Positions 27,515-34,478 of a stretch of 64,000 nucleotides of DNA are shown here, one piece after another (within the stretch, counting starts at the first letter, position 1; the number at the start of each line of letters is the position of its first letter). The position numbers and the translations under genes were made by a program. The stretch is from JAHIVB01 sp964574705 (lineage in GTDB: Bacteria > Bacillota_I > Bacilli_A > Izemoplasmatales > Hujiaoplasmataceae), in assembly GCA_964574705.1 (NCBI GenBank), contig CAZNOO010000001.1:1-64000 (forward strand), in the 5' to 3' direction. The notes below the pieces were generated by a model. The model had not been told where the DNA came from. It did not search any database and saw only the letters and a program-made list of their open reading frames with translations.

Positions 27515-27537
27515 AAGTCGCTCAGCGACTTTTTTCT
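27513..27537 (+). terminator. Rho-independent terminator
   Basis: AAAAGTCGC, loop TCA, GCGACTTTT and more T; the first A bases belong to the stop codon of the phosphofructokinase gene. Confidence 0.8.
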
Positions 27538-27581
27538 TTATAAATCCAATTTAAATTGTACGTTTTTGATAGAAAAAAGTT

Positions 27582-27610
27582 TTGCATTCTGGTGTATAAT
27601 CGATTATAAT
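27582..27610 (+). promoter_or_regulatory. Promoter of tRNA-Leu
   Basis: TTGCAT (27582-27587), 17-base spacer, TATAAT (27605-27610), 14 bases ahead of the tRNA. Confidence 0.7.
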
Positions 27611-27624
27611 ATAACATGCTATAT

Positions 27625-27709
27625 GCGGTTGTGGCGGAATGGCAGACGCGCTACTTTGAGGGGGTAGTGTCCATTGGACGTGTGGGTTCAAGTCCCATCA
27701 ACCGCACCA
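27625..27709 (+). tRNA. tRNA-Leu (anticodon GAG)
   Basis: Class II tRNA with acceptor GCGGTTG/CAACCGC, D-arm with GGCAGACGC, anticodon stem CTACT/GGTAG with loop TTGAGGG giving GAG (reads CTC/CTT), a variable arm GTCC-ATT-GGAC, T-arm GTGGG-TTCAAGT-CCCAT, discriminator A and encoded CCA at 27707-27709. Confidence 0.93.
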
Positions 27710-27719
27710 TAAATCATTG

Positions 27720-27745
27720 AAACGCTCTGTTGAGCGTTTTTTTTT
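27720..27745 (+). terminator. Terminator after tRNA-Leu
   Basis: AAACGCTC, loop TGTT, GAGCGTTT and a long T run. Confidence 0.85.
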
Positions 27746-27914
27746 GGCAATTTCTTGAAAGATAAAATCGGTCTTAATGGAAAATTATCTGTATATTTCT
27801 TCAAATATCAACACACTTTCTCCAAAACGATATATAATATATATAGAACAATGAATGAAGAAGTCAATTTTACTTCAGATTTGATTTTTCAAATAATCAG
27901 AGGGAGGGATTCCA

Positions 27915-28064
27915 ATGGATAAGAACGACAAAAAGCATAACGACAAGAGTAACAAGAAGAAAAAAGCGGACAAGAATAATCCAAAGATTAAAGCGCCTCA
28001 GATCGCTGGAAGTACAACTGTAGTATCAGGAAACAGCGGAGCGAAAACAAAGAAAACATACTAA
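27915..28064 (+). CDS. Lys-rich micro-protein, 49 aa, unknown
   Basis: GGGAGGGA stands at an ideal distance from ATG 27915 and the frame closes with TAA at 28062-28064. The product has 49 residues, roughly a third of them Lys, with many Asp and Asn in the first 26 residues and a Gly/Ser/Thr/Val stretch (IAGSTTVVSGNSGAKTKK) after that. There is no hydrophobic segment, so it should be soluble, strongly basic and possibly disordered, perhaps binding nucleic acid or ribosomes. I do not recognise it. It is a single gene: a tRNA terminator lies before it and a hairpin-forming spacer after it. Confidence 0.6.
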   Translation: MDKNDKKHNDKSNKKKKADKNNPKIKAPQIAGSTTVVSGNSGAKTKKTY

Positions 28065-28142
28065 CATTTTATAAGCTCACAATGACATTAGGCGTTCTCG
28101 TCTTAAAATAGAGAGCGCCATTTGTATATTGTCTTACTGTAT

Positions 28143-28172
28143 GAATCAAATTTGATTCTTAAGTGATATAAT
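28143..28172 (+). promoter_or_regulatory. 16-bp perfect palindrome at the -35 position plus -10 box
   Basis: GAATCAAATTTGATTC (28143-28158) is a perfect palindrome. An extended -10, TGATATAAT (TATAAT at 28167-28172), follows nine bases later, so the palindrome covers the -35 region of the promoter for the 28240-29571 gene. It looks like a repressor operator; the regulator is not identified. Confidence 0.6.
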
Positions 28173-28239
28173 AAAATTGATTAATATAAACTACAAGCAT
28201 TGAAATCAAGTATGCAACTACGTATCGGGGGTATGATTC

Positions 28240-29571
28240 ATGAAGACAGTTATTATAGGTGGTGTTGCGGCTGGAATGTCAGCTGCGGCTAAATTAAGAC
28301 GTTTAGATCATAATGCAACCATTCATGTATTTGAAAAAGGAACAGATCTCAGTTACAGTGGATGTGGAATGCCTTATTATTTAGGCGATATCATTGATGA
28401 TGAAGATCAATTAGTTGCGAGACATATTGAAGATTTTGAAAAAGATAATATACATGTTTATCTAAATCATGAAGTCGTTGAGGTTCACCCTGATATAAAA
28501 ACAATTACAGCCATCAACAGACTTACAAATGAAACAATTCAAGAAACCTATGACAAATTGGTCATAGCGACTGGGACGAAAGCACTTCGAACCAATGTAC
28601 GAGGAAGCGAAATTGCAAAAGTGTTTGTCTTAAATCAATTATCTGATGCAAGAGAACTGAAACACGCTTTGGAAGAAGTTGAAAGTGTCGCAATCATTGG
28701 TGGTGGATATATCGGCGTAGAAGTGGCTGAAAATCTCATTCACAAAGGCATAAGAGTACATTTGATTGAGCAGACGGGTCAACTATTACCAAATTATGAT
28801 TTTGAAATTGCAGAAAAAGCGAAATCTGCATTAATTGAAATAGGTGTAGAAGTGCATGTGAATGAAACTGTGAAATTCTATGAACTTTATGGATTAAAAA
28901 CGAGAGTTCATACGGAAAATAATCAGTATGAAGTTGATTTAATCATCGAGAGTATTGGTGTTAAGCCAAATACAAAGTTCCTTGAGAACACTGGAATTAA
29001 GATGCTTCCAAATGGCGCGATTGTAGTGAATGGATATATGGAAACTTCAGTGAAAGATATCTACGCTGCAGGTGATTGTGTAGCCTATTATCACTTGTTA
29101 AAGAAAGAAAATGTATTTGTACCACTCGGTACTCACGCTAATAAAACGGGAAGAATCGTAGCTGAAAACATTGTAGGAAACAATGTATCTTTTTCAGGCA
29201 TTGTTGGGTCTAACGTGCTAAAAGTCGCGAATCTTACTTTTGCTAAAACGGGACTAGGAATGGATGAGTCCAAAAAGTTAGGCTTGAATTATGAGTATGT
29301 TGAAGTGTTGTCCAAAAACCAGTCAGGGTATTTCCCAGGCGCTAAAGATATCTTTGTAAGGGTCGTGTTTGAACCGATGACTGGAATCTTGAAAGGCGCT
29401 GAAATTGTAGGAGAAAAAGGCGTTTCTGACAGGATTAATATCATGGCTTTGGCTATCACTCAAGGATTAACCGCAAAGGAATTCTCTCAATTGGACTTGG
29501 CATATTCGCCTCCCTATTCAACAGTTTGGGATGCTTTGCAAATCGCTACAAATCAAATTAAAGCTGAATAG
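28240..29571 (+). CDS. CoA-disulfide reductase / NADH oxidase-type flavoprotein
   Basis: 443 residues, single-cysteine pyridine-nucleotide disulfide oxidoreductase. N-terminal FAD motif IIGGVAAGMSAAAKLRR, redox Cys C42 in SYSGCGMPYY, NAD(P)H motif VAIIGGGYIGVEVAENL (about residues 150-166), FAD-binding IYAAGDC, and a C-terminal dimerisation domain. The family includes CoA-disulfide reductase, water-forming NADH oxidase and NADH peroxidase, which share this layout; I cannot separate them by eye. Likely role is redox balance or oxygen and disulfide defence in the cytoplasm. GGGGG upstream of ATG 28240 serves as ribosome site. A diverged copy of its 3' end recurs at 30292-30378. Confidence 0.87.
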   Translation: MKTVIIGGVAAGMSAAAKLRRLDHNATIHVFEKGTDLSYSGCGMPYYLGDIIDDEDQLVARHIEDFEKDNIHVYLNHEVVEVHPDIKTITAINRLTNETIQETYDKLVIATGTKALRTNVRGSEIAKVFVLNQLSDARELKHALEEVESVAIIGGGYIGVEVAENLIHKGIRVHLIEQTGQLLPNYDFEIAEKAKSALIEIGVEVHVNETVKFYELYGLKTRVHTENNQYEVDLIIESIGVKPNTKFLENTGIKMLPNGAIVVNGYMETSVKDIYAAGDCVAYYHLLKKENVFVPLGTHANKTGRIVAENIVGNNVSFSGIVGSNVLKVANLTFAKTGLGMDESKKLGLNYEYVEVLSKNQSGYFPGAKDIFVRVVFEPMTGILKGAEIVGEKGVSDRINIMALAITQGLTAKEFSQLDLAYSPPYSTVWDALQIATNQIKAE

Positions 29572-29606
29572 AGTTCAAAACGTTTGAATTACGACATATA
29601 GAAACC

Positions 29607-29640
29607 AAAGTTTATTTCTGAAAAGAAGTAAACTTTTTTT
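29607..29640 (+). terminator. Rho-independent terminator
   Basis: AAAGTTTA ... TAAACTTT with a loop of about 14 bases that can extend the stem, then T run. Confidence 0.7.
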
Positions 29641-29644
29641 CAAC

Positions 29645-29673
29645 TTGTCAAACATTTGTCAAAAAGGTATGAT
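29645..29673 (+). promoter_or_regulatory. Promoter of the 29749 gene
   Basis: TTGTCA (29645-29650), 17-base spacer, TATGAT (29668-29673). Confidence 0.65.
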
Positions 29674-29748
29674 AAAATATGATTAATGAATATACAGCTG
29701 TCATATTTGTTGATAGTCTAAAATGAAACAAATGTGTGGAGGTTAAAA

Positions 29749-30144
29749 ATGAGATTCTTTGGTATAAAGATATTTATGTTTATTGTAGTATTTCTTGATG
29801 TTGTTGCCATTCCTTCGTCTTGTTACAACAATACCATTGTCAATTGTTACTTTTATTATGATGAAGTCAGCGAATATCCCGATCTTGACTCATCCAACCT
29901 GTACGCTTACCTTGATATTGAACAAGGTGAGTATATAACAAAAGAAATGATTGCTGACCCTATTAGGGAGGGGTATGAGTTTCTAGGATGGACTGAAGTA
30001 TATTCGGAGATAGGTATTATTGAGGGTGACATTTTAGTGACGAGTGGCCATTATTATTACGGACACAAAAATGATTTGATTTTCTATGCATCGTGGGAAG
30101 AAATTCTTCCAGAAGATGTCCCTGACACCACTGAAGGAAATTAA
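29749..30144 (+). CDS. Secreted or anchored protein with one Listeria-Bacteroides-type repeat, paralogue A
   Basis: GGAGG at 29738-29742 sets ATG 29749 (131 aa). A hydrophobic N-terminal segment (IKIFMFIVVFLDVVAIPSSC) suggests export, with Cys after PSS as a possible but non-canonical lipidation site. The rest is acidic and contains the pattern GYEFLGWTEV ... LIFYASWEEI, which matches a single InlB B-type (Listeria-Bacteroides) repeat, a small beta-rich extracellular module. Its paralogue lies at 31780-32142 with the same signal and repeat. Function is unknown; surface exposure is likely. Confidence 0.65.
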   Translation: MRFFGIKIFMFIVVFLDVVAIPSSCYNNTIVNCYFYYDEVSEYPDLDSSNLYAYLDIEQGEYITKEMIADPIREGYEFLGWTEVYSEIGIIEGDILVTSGHYYYGHKNDLIFYASWEEILPEDVPDTTEGN

Positions 30145-30291
30145 TGAAGTCTAAGTTGTTTTTAACATTTACCATCATATAATTGTATTATTGTAGGAAT
30201 ATCCTTTTCCGACAGTTCATCACTATCAGTCTAACGGGAATTCAAAGGTATTCATTTTAATAGACTAGTATATTCGTTACCAAATTCAAGA
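30145..30291. other. Intergenic, no gene
   Basis: AT-rich spacer between paralogue A and the duplicated fragment; no ribosome site with an open frame seen. Confidence 0.4.
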
Positions 30292-30378
30292 GCTTGGAAC
30301 CTTTTGCAAAACGCTACAAATCAAATTAAGGCTGAATAGAGTTCATAATGACTGAATTATTACAAATAGAAAACAAGT
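30292..30378 (+). repeat. Diverged duplicate of the 3' end of the 28240-29571 gene
   Basis: This stretch aligns with 29526-29609, the last codons of the flavoprotein gene and the spacer behind its stop: both contain GCTACAAATCAAATTAA, GCTGAATAGAGTTCA and a TAGAAA stretch, with scattered substitutions. It has no upstream coding part, so it is a remnant of a segmental duplication. It runs straight into the N gap. Confidence 0.75.
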
Positions 30379-30478
30379 NNNNNNNNNNNNNNNNNNNNNN
30401 NNNNNNNNNNNNNNNNNNNNNNNNNNNNNNNNNNNNNNNNNNNNNNNNNNNNNNNNNNNNNNNNNNNNNNNNNNNNNN
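30379..30478. other. Assembly gap (100 N)
   Basis: Run of 100 N, a standard filler for unknown length. The flanks are unlike each other. Confidence 0.98.
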
Positions 30479-30732
30479 TAGAGGGAACCATAGATGAATT
30501 GGTCCAATGGGGATATATTGAAGTTTATGTGTTTGAAAGCGGATCGACCTTTCCAAATGGATTTCCGGATGGCGTCTTATTTCAATTCAGTCCAGTATCC
30601 ATAGAAGAAGACACCCTTGTAACCCAAATCTCGATGTGGAAGGGAAGTTTATCCTCCTGGGGGTCAATTTACACAGCCACATACAACGAAGGTGTCTGGA
30701 GCGTTCGTGCAGACGGAATCATTATGTCTTAA
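30479..30732 (+). CDS. C-terminal part of an unknown protein, 5' end lost in the gap
   Basis: The frame is open from the first bases after the gap (first whole codon at 30481) to TAA at 30730-30732, giving about 83 residues beginning EGTIDELVQWGYIEV. The start probably lies in the N run; the TTG at 30499 has no ribosome site. The fragment is rich in aromatic and Ser residues (SMWKGSLSSWGSIYTATYN), consistent with a beta-rich extracellular domain. No family recognised. Confidence 0.5.
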
Positions 30733-30823
30733 TTTTGATAAAGTCATAAAACGTATTGTTTAATTTGATTTTATTCTAAATTGACATACATCATCTAAGA
30801 AACAATTTACGAAGGAGATAGTG

Positions 30824-31735
30824 ATGACGAGCAGAAAACTATTTATATTCCTATCGGGTGTCTTGGCACTAATCGCTTTGCTGTCAGCTTTTAGGATTTT
30901 ATTGGAAAGCGGATATAGGAGTTCATCTTTAAGCTACCCAATCCTTATTTTTCTTGGTGCACATGTATTTGTTTATTATATTAGACTCAAAGTGAAAAAA
31001 AGAGGAGGATGGATTAGCTTCATTCCATCTTACCCTTTCGCACTAATTTCACTGTTCCTACTATATCAGTGGATTAAGCAAAAAGCATATCTTCCTTGTC
31101 CTGAAGGCGCATTTTGTGAAGACTCATTGTCCCCATTTTTGTTCATTGCTACATCAATTACCATCTTCAGTGCGCTTTATTCACTTGCATTTGAACTCAT
31201 GTATGCTAGAAAAAGGGCAGTGAAAGTAGAGCAGGATATCGTTGAATTAGAAAAAGAACAGATGACCTCAACGAGTCCAGAACCTTTGATAGAGTCATTT
31301 TCACCAATAAAACGCTTTTTTAGAACAAAACTAGGTAGTGTATTGATTCTTTTCGTTGGTGGAATCATCCTCTTTGGTGCCGTATATGCAGTGTTTGGAT
31401 TGATTGCTCTGATTTTTAAGAATGTTTTAAGCAATTTAGATTCATGGATTTCAACATTGGTTTATGCAATTGCTTTAGTTGGATTATACGTTTTTATGGC
31501 GCGGAAAAAAATACTTGAGTCCATTAAAGCAACCTTCATGACAACACCAATCATCATTTGGATGGCTTCCTGTTCTCAAATCGGACGGATGATTGATTCG
31601 ACTTTGACTGGTGTCCTTCTATCTTTTGTTCTACCAACATTAGCCTTTGTATATGTGTTTATAAAAAAGAAGGCTTGGTTTTATTACCTCGCAATCATTA
31701 TTTCAGCAATGTTTGGAGTGTTTCTAACACTTTAA
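30824..31735 (+). CDS. Multi-pass membrane protein, unknown
   Basis: AAGGAG at 30812-30817 favours ATG 30824 over the GTG three bases earlier (303 aa). About nine hydrophobic segments with a central cytoplasmic-type loop (about 125-160, KRAVKVEQDIVELEKEQM). A Cys pair (CPEGAFCED, about residues 87-95) lies in a predicted extracellular loop. No transporter or enzyme motif recognised. It sits between paralogues A and B of the Listeria-Bacteroides-type proteins. Confidence 0.6.
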   Translation: MTSRKLFIFLSGVLALIALLSAFRILLESGYRSSSLSYPILIFLGAHVFVYYIRLKVKKRGGWISFIPSYPFALISLFLLYQWIKQKAYLPCPEGAFCEDSLSPFLFIATSITIFSALYSLAFELMYARKRAVKVEQDIVELEKEQMTSTSPEPLIESFSPIKRFFRTKLGSVLILFVGGIILFGAVYAVFGLIALIFKNVLSNLDSWISTLVYAIALVGLYVFMARKKILESIKATFMTTPIIIWMASCSQIGRMIDSTLTGVLLSFVLPTLAFVYVFIKKKAWFYYLAIIISAMFGVFLTL

Positions 31736-31779
31736 AATAATAAGTTTCAAAAATTCAGTCGATCATTGGAGAAATTCAA

Positions 31780-32142
31780 ATGCGCATTATCATCCTTCGC
31801 TTCTTTTTGACTATTTTAGTTTGTTTAGACGTCATTTCATTACCTTCTGCTTGCCAAGCAAATTCTCCTGTTTACATCTATTTTTATCTTGAAGAAGACT
31901 TTACGTCTCCTTACCCTGACTCCCCAGATGCCTACCTTATTTTAGAAAAGCTTGAAGGGGATTTGATTACAGCGGATGAAGTTCCGAATCCGACAAAAGA
32001 AGGGTATGTTTTTTTGGGATGGAAATCGTATGCAGAAGTGCCTGATCCCGTTGAATTTGACATTGTCGTACACAGAAATTACTATCAAGGGCAAAGAAAC
32101 TTGATGATTTTTTATGCACTTTGGGAAGAAGTGATTATGTGA
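31780..32142 (+). CDS. Secreted or anchored protein with one Listeria-Bacteroides-type repeat, paralogue B
   Basis: TGGAGAA precedes ATG 31780. The 120-residue protein mirrors the 29749-30144 product: hydrophobic N-terminus ending LPSAC, an acidic stretch around FYLEEDF, and the repeat KEGYVFLGWKSY ... LMIFYALWEE. The two are clearly paralogues but well diverged, so the duplication is not recent. The Cys after LPSA could be lipidated, though Pro at -3 is unusual. Function unknown. Confidence 0.65.
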   Translation: MRIIILRFFLTILVCLDVISLPSACQANSPVYIYFYLEEDFTSPYPDSPDAYLILEKLEGDLITADEVPNPTKEGYVFLGWKSYAEVPDPVEFDIVVHRNYYQGQRNLMIFYALWEEVIM

Positions 32143-32253
32143 AATTGGTCTTAAACAAAAATCATGATATTTCACTTCAAGAATTCTAAATTGATACTCC
32201 AGCCAAAACGCAAAAGAATCACACAAAAACTTTTCTATTTTGGAGATGAACAA

Positions 32254-33126
32254 ATGAAAAAAAAGTTAATCGTTCTATTCTTAATGATGTTCCTATCGTA
32301 TTCATTATCCGGATGCTTCCTTTTTACAATCGGTCCGTCTAAAGATCCTATGCTTCAGTGGTTTGATGTAACAGAGTATAACCAAGAACTATGGAATATG
32401 TGTTATGGAGACGGCTATGTGAACTATGTCCCTGGAGACCCTTATACTTGTCCACGATATACTGAAGAAGAAGTTACAGCCAAACTGGTAGCCTACATGG
32501 AATCGTTTGACTTAACATATTCGAAATTACTTGGAAGGGCTTATCTAGTCAATTTTACAGTTGCTTTAAACGATGAATTCACTTCACTCTTTACAGATGA
32601 AGAAGCCATATCGAGATTAAACGGGGTATTATTCACTGAACTGCTAGCTTATGATGAAGATGGAAATGAAAAATTAGTATATCTTCCTGAATATGTTCCC
32701 ATTGGATCGGATGTCAAGGCATTCATCTATGATTTTCCAGTACCTTTTACTTTCTCAAGGTATGTAGAATTAGTAAATACGTATCTTGGAACTTGTGAGG
32801 AATTTGTATTCACTTCTCGTCAAGTAAATGCAAGCAATCAGGTTATGACCGAAATGATACCTTATAAAGTATGCATAAGTGATTCTCTTGTAGATGATGT
32901 ACAATATCTCAAGGATACCTCAGTCTTGAGTAACATCATCCATTTTGAAGCCGTTTTGGAGGCCTATAAATGGGAGGATGATTCTTGGGTTGAAGCTACT
33001 GGGGGTTTCAAAACCTACATTACATATTATGCAGCAAATAAAGTGCAATTCATATGCTTCACTGGATGGAACACTGATTTTGATCCACAGTACGATACGA
33101 TATTTGAATTTACTGCCGATTGGTAA
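32254..33126 (+). CDS. Lipoprotein, unknown
   Basis: GGAGA before ATG 32254 and a classic signal ending SLSGC (C21) set the start; upstream in-frame codons from 32164 are not used. The mature 270 residues are acidic and aromatic with three Cys pairs (for example MCYGDG, YTCPRY, TCEEF and VCISD) that could form disulfides outside the cell. No family recognised. It is ended by the hairpin at 33148-33177. Confidence 0.65.
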   Translation: MKKKLIVLFLMMFLSYSLSGCFLFTIGPSKDPMLQWFDVTEYNQELWNMCYGDGYVNYVPGDPYTCPRYTEEEVTAKLVAYMESFDLTYSKLLGRAYLVNFTVALNDEFTSLFTDEEAISRLNGVLFTELLAYDEDGNEKLVYLPEYVPIGSDVKAFIYDFPVPFTFSRYVELVNTYLGTCEEFVFTSRQVNASNQVMTEMIPYKVCISDSLVDDVQYLKDTSVLSNIIHFEAVLEAYKWEDDSWVEATGGFKTYITYYAANKVQFICFTGWNTDFDPQYDTIFEFTADW

Positions 33127-33147
33127 TTCTTAGTAAGACAACAATAT

Positions 33148-33177
33148 AAAAACCGAAATGAATTTTCGGTTTTTTTT
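33148..33177 (+). terminator. Rho-independent terminator
   Basis: AAACCGAAA, five-base loop, TTTCGGTTT with A and T extensions. Confidence 0.85.
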
Positions 33178-33196
33178 AAAATATCTGGAGGTTTTA

Positions 33197-33262
33197 ATGA
33201 AATTTACTGAGAATTCACAGGCCTTGAAAACAATCCTCTTTGGAGAATATAATAATGGATAA
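33197..33262 (+). CDS. Possible 21-residue peptide ORF or truncated gene start
   Basis: GGAGG at 33187-33191 is well placed ahead of ATG 33197; the frame ends at TAA 33260-33262 and encodes 21 residues (first ones MKFTENSQALK). It could be a leader peptide, a small protein, or the remaining 5' end of a broken gene next to the assembly gap. Only the ribosome site supports it. Confidence 0.25.
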   Translation: MKFTENSQALKTILFGEYNNG

Positions 33263-33287
33263 ATTGGTTCGTGGTTCAGTATACAAA

Positions 33288-33497
33288 ACATCACAAAAAA
33301 ATCATTTCAATTACATTGACAGACATAGTACTTTTTGATAAANNNNNNNNNNNNNNNNNNNNNNNNNNNNNNNNNNNNNNNNNNNNNNNNNNNNNNNNNN
33401 NNNNNNNNNNNNNNNNNNNNNNNNNNNNNNNNNNNNNNNNNNACATCACAAAAAAATCATTTCAATTACATTGACAGACATAGTACTTTTTGATAAA
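33288..33497 (+). repeat. Identical 55-nt direct repeat flanking an N gap
   Basis: Bases 33288-33342 and 33443-33497 are the same 55 nucleotides (both start ACATCACAAAAAAATC and end TTTTTGATAAA), directly on either side of the 100-N run. This is what a de Bruijn assembler with k of 55 leaves when two contig ends share one k-mer, or a real tandem repeat. Confidence 0.85.
33343..33442. other. Assembly gap (100 N)
   Basis: 100 N of nominal length between two copies of the same 55-mer; true content may be zero or a repeat unit. Confidence 0.98.
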
Positions 33498-33499
33498 CT
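33471..33499 (+). promoter_or_regulatory. Promoter of degV
   Basis: TTGACA (33471-33476), 17-base spacer, TAAACT (33494-33499). The left copy of the 55-mer carries the same -35 and the start of the -10. Confidence 0.6.
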
Positions 33500-33519
33500 A
33501 CTATATGTGACATAGTACT

Positions 33520-33536
33520 TTTGATTATCCATCAAA
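33520..33536. promoter_or_regulatory. Inverted repeat downstream of the degV promoter
   Basis: TTTGAT-N5-ATCAAA, placed about 20 bases after the -10 box. Half-sites resemble the TTTGA/TCAAA element in front of acpP at 40374-40386. Confidence 0.4.
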
Positions 33537-33573
33537 TCATATGTTTAAGCCAAATAATTGGGAGAATTTAATT

Positions 33574-34419
33574 ATGAAAATTGCAGTATTAACAGATTCA
33601 GCTTCAAATATCAGCAAAGAATTTGTTCAAAAACATTCCAATCTCTTTTCCGTTCCTCTTGTAATCAACATTGATGATGCAAGTTATCGGGACCAAGTAG
33701 AGATTTCTGCTCAACAAGTTTACGAAAAACTTGACACGCATACCATCTTAACAAGTCTTCCTGTTATGAGTGACATCGAAGATGTTTTGAAAGAAATCAA
33801 AAAGAAGGGTTTTACACACCTCGTAGTGATCAATATTTCCTCTGGACTTAGTGGAACATTCAATTCATTCAGAATTGCACTTCAAAAAGTAAAAGACTTG
33901 AATGTCGTTCATTATGATTCCAAGACGTTAGGCGGTGGACTTGGATTTTTAGTTGAGTATGCACTTGAATTAATTGATAAAGGAACTTCGTTTGACGATT
34001 TTGTACCTTTGCTTGATCAAATGAGATTCAATGACTCGATTGCTTTTTACACGATCAATACACTCAAATATCTAAAAAAAGGCGGAAGAATTGGTAAAGT
34101 AGAAGGAACCATCGGCAATATCCTTCATATTAAACCAGTCATCACAGTCAATGAGGATGGCGTTTACGTGACGCTTTCAAAAGCGTTTGGATTACAAAGA
34201 TCTCTGATTTCAATGAAGAATATCCTCGTTGAGAAGTTCGGAACAGACAAGATTGATTTGATTGTTCATTATGGAGACGATCCAGTTACAGCAGAAGACC
34301 TTGGTAACAAACTAAAGAATGTCTTAAATGTGAGAGATATGCGCTTGCAACAGCTTACTCCCGTGCTAGGCGTTCATACCGGTCCTGAATTGTTCGCTTA
34401 CGTTGCAAGAAGAGTTTAA
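33574..34419 (+). CDS. DegV-family fatty-acid-binding protein (FakB-like)
   Basis: GGGAG at 33560-33564 sets ATG 33574 (281 aa). The N-terminal TDSASNIS and the SSGLSGTFNSF loop are the conserved fatty-acid carboxylate-binding parts of DegV proteins; YLKKGGRIGK is a further family signature, and length is normal. In Bacillota, FakB members bind a fatty acid that FakA phosphorylates, feeding exogenous acyl chains into lipids. FakA is not in the window. The role fits the fatty acid operon 6 kb downstream. Confidence 0.92.
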   Translation: MKIAVLTDSASNISKEFVQKHSNLFSVPLVINIDDASYRDQVEISAQQVYEKLDTHTILTSLPVMSDIEDVLKEIKKKGFTHLVVINISSGLSGTFNSFRIALQKVKDLNVVHYDSKTLGGGLGFLVEYALELIDKGTSFDDFVPLLDQMRFNDSIAFYTINTLKYLKKGGRIGKVEGTIGNILHIKPVITVNEDGVYVTLSKAFGLQRSLISMKNILVEKFGTDKIDLIVHYGDDPVTAEDLGNKLKNVLNVRDMRLQQLTPVLGVHTGPELFAYVARRV

Positions 34420-34435
34420 ATAAATTAACTATAAA

Positions 34436-34465
34436 AAAAAACTGTGTTTCGAAAACACAGTTTTT
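34436..34465. terminator. Bidirectional terminator between convergent genes
   Basis: CTGTGTTT, short loop, AAACACAG flanked by A and T runs, between degV (+) and the repeat-tailed membrane gene (-). Confidence 0.85.
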
Positions 34466-34478
34466 GTTTGCGAGAAAA

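Noticed and set aside
30326..30556. Minus-strand ORF through the N gap
   Set aside because: Depends on N translated as open codons; no start site or similarity.
33271..33474. ORF spanning the N gap upstream of degV
   Set aside because: It is created by N codons and repeat copies; no coding evidence.
34355..34478. Leu/Lys-rich C-terminus of the minus-strand gene beyond the gap
   Set aside because: It is the wrong frame produced by the arbitrary 100 N; the repeat phase gives the true frame ending at 34479.
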